This document shows, one piece after another, positions 4,909-5,550 of a stretch of 5,550 nt of DNA. Location of the stretch: positions 1 through 5,550 of the forward strand of contig USCE01000098.1 in the NCBI GenBank assembly GCA_900553105.1. Reading direction: 5' to 3'. Position numbers and translations under genes: made by a program. The number at the start of each line of letters is the position of its first letter. Within the stretch, counting starts at the first letter, position 1. The notes under the pieces were generated by a model. It ran no database searches, was not told the origin of the DNA, and saw only the letters and a program-made list of their open reading frames with translations. This stretch comes from an uncultured Sutterella sp. GTDB taxonomy: Bacteria > Pseudomonadota > Gammaproteobacteria > Burkholderiales > Burkholderiaceae_F.

Positions 4909-5550
4909 ATGCAAAAGATCAATATCAAGGATGCTCTGACTGAGCAAATGACCGAAGGCGTTGTCGATACAGTATTGAAAGTTGACAACGAAGTCAAAGT
5001 AGCAAGCGATAAACCCGTTAAAACAAAGTCTGCCAAAACGACTGAGGTGGAAATGACGAAAAAGTCTGTTCAGACCAAATCTCGCGCTACGACCGTCAAG
5101 CGTTCAAGAGCGAAGACGACTTCGCTTGAAGTGGCTAAAAATATTGACCTGACCGATCCCTCTCTTTATTTAAATCGTGAAATCAATTGGATTGATTTCG
5201 ATCGCAAGGTGTTGGAGCAATCGATGGATACAAGTGTGCCGTTATTGGAACGCGTGAAGTTTCTGTCGATTTTTTACAACAATCTTGACGAATTCTTTAT
5301 GGTTCGCGTCGCCAACGTCTGGAAGCAAGTGCAAAGTGGCGCAGAGCCGACGGGTGCTGACAAAACGGCTCCTCGTCGTCAACTCTCCGAAATCGGTCGT
5401 CGTGTGCGTCAACTTTGCGATGAGGCCGAGGATCATTGGAAAAAACGCCTGTTGCCGGCTCTGGAGAAAAACGGCATTCGTTTAGTGGACTACGCTGACT
5501 TGCCGGCTAAAAAGCAGGAAGTATTAAGCAAATTCTTCGATACGGACATT
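4909..5550 (+). CDS. ppk1: Polyphosphate kinase 1, N-terminal 214 residues (runs off window), with basic N-terminal extension
   Basis: PPK1 makes inorganic polyphosphate from the terminal phosphate of ATP, reversibly, and is usually peripheral to the membrane. The N domain is clear from residue 83: DPSLYLNREINWIDFDRKVL (83-102), PLLERVKFLSIFYNNLDEFFM (111-131), then MVRVANVWKQV. Asn125 in NNLDEF corresponds to the ATP-contacting Asn45 of E. coli PPK. That offset shows an extension of about 80 residues ahead of the conserved domain, rich in Lys, Thr, Ser and Val between about 30 and 72 and low in hydrophobic structure, so probably disordered. The ATG at 4909 has AAGGA at 4899-4903, 5 nt upstream. 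Later in-frame ATGs (4948, 5053) lack such support, though the latter would shorten the tail. The catalytic histidines lie beyond the window. A Pho-box-like site precedes the gene. Confidence 0.95.
   Translation, partial: MQKINIKDALTEQMTEGVVDTVLKVDNEVKVASDKPVKTKSAKTTEVEMTKKSVQTKSRATTVKRSRAKTTSLEVAKNIDLTDPSLYLNREINWIDFDRKVLEQSMDTSVPLLERVKFLSIFYNNLDEFFMVRVANVWKQVQSGAEPTGADKTAPRRQLSEIGRRVRQLCDEAEDHWKKRLLPALEKNGIRLVDYADLPAKKQEVLSKFFDTDI

Overview
The window looks like the end of an assembled contig from a Gram-negative betaproteobacterium. Sutterellaceae (Sutterella, Parasutterella, Turicimonas and relatives) is the best guess. The reasoning is inference: a Bug/TctC-family periplasmic binding protein is a hallmark of Burkholderiales, while menaquinone synthesis genes (menB, menE) are rare in betaproteobacteria generally but expected in the anaerobic Sutterellaceae. 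Base composition is moderate in the genes and clearly AT-rich in the large intergenic gap. The first 48 bases are not genomic: they are an Illumina Nextera adapter with part of the P7 tail and an 8-base index.

Layout. From 49 to 1167 the minus strand carries menB followed by the start of menE (cut by the contig end), with a good sigma70-type promoter just upstream of menB. From 1235 to 3822, also on the minus strand, lies a tight three-gene unit, read in the order NarL/FixJ-type response regulator, five-helix membrane protein of unknown family, Bug-type solute-binding protein. The junctions are 3 to 14 nt, and two of the three genes start with TTG behind strong ribosome-binding sites. A bidirectional intrinsic terminator at 3944-3974 separates this unit from a small minus-strand XRE/HigA-like regulator (4001-4261). 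A divergent, AT-rich, apparently non-coding stretch of about 650 bases follows. Then comes the 5' part of ppk1 (polyphosphate kinase) on the plus strand, running off the window.

How the genes may work together. menB and menE catalyse adjacent steps of menaquinone synthesis. The three-gene unit has the parts list of a ligand-responsive signalling module: a periplasmic binding protein, a membrane protein and a DNA-binding regulator. The membrane protein's soluble tail shows faint, degenerate resemblance to a NarX/DesK-type histidine kinase: Ser where the phospho-accepting His should be, Asp in place of the N-box Asn, and a stop before any G box. The regulator also departs from consensus at two conserved receiver positions. 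This unit is the most interesting part of the window. ppk1 is preceded by a close match to a PhoB box with a -10 element at the expected distance, and its product carries a basic N-terminal extension of about 80 residues that E. coli PPK lacks.
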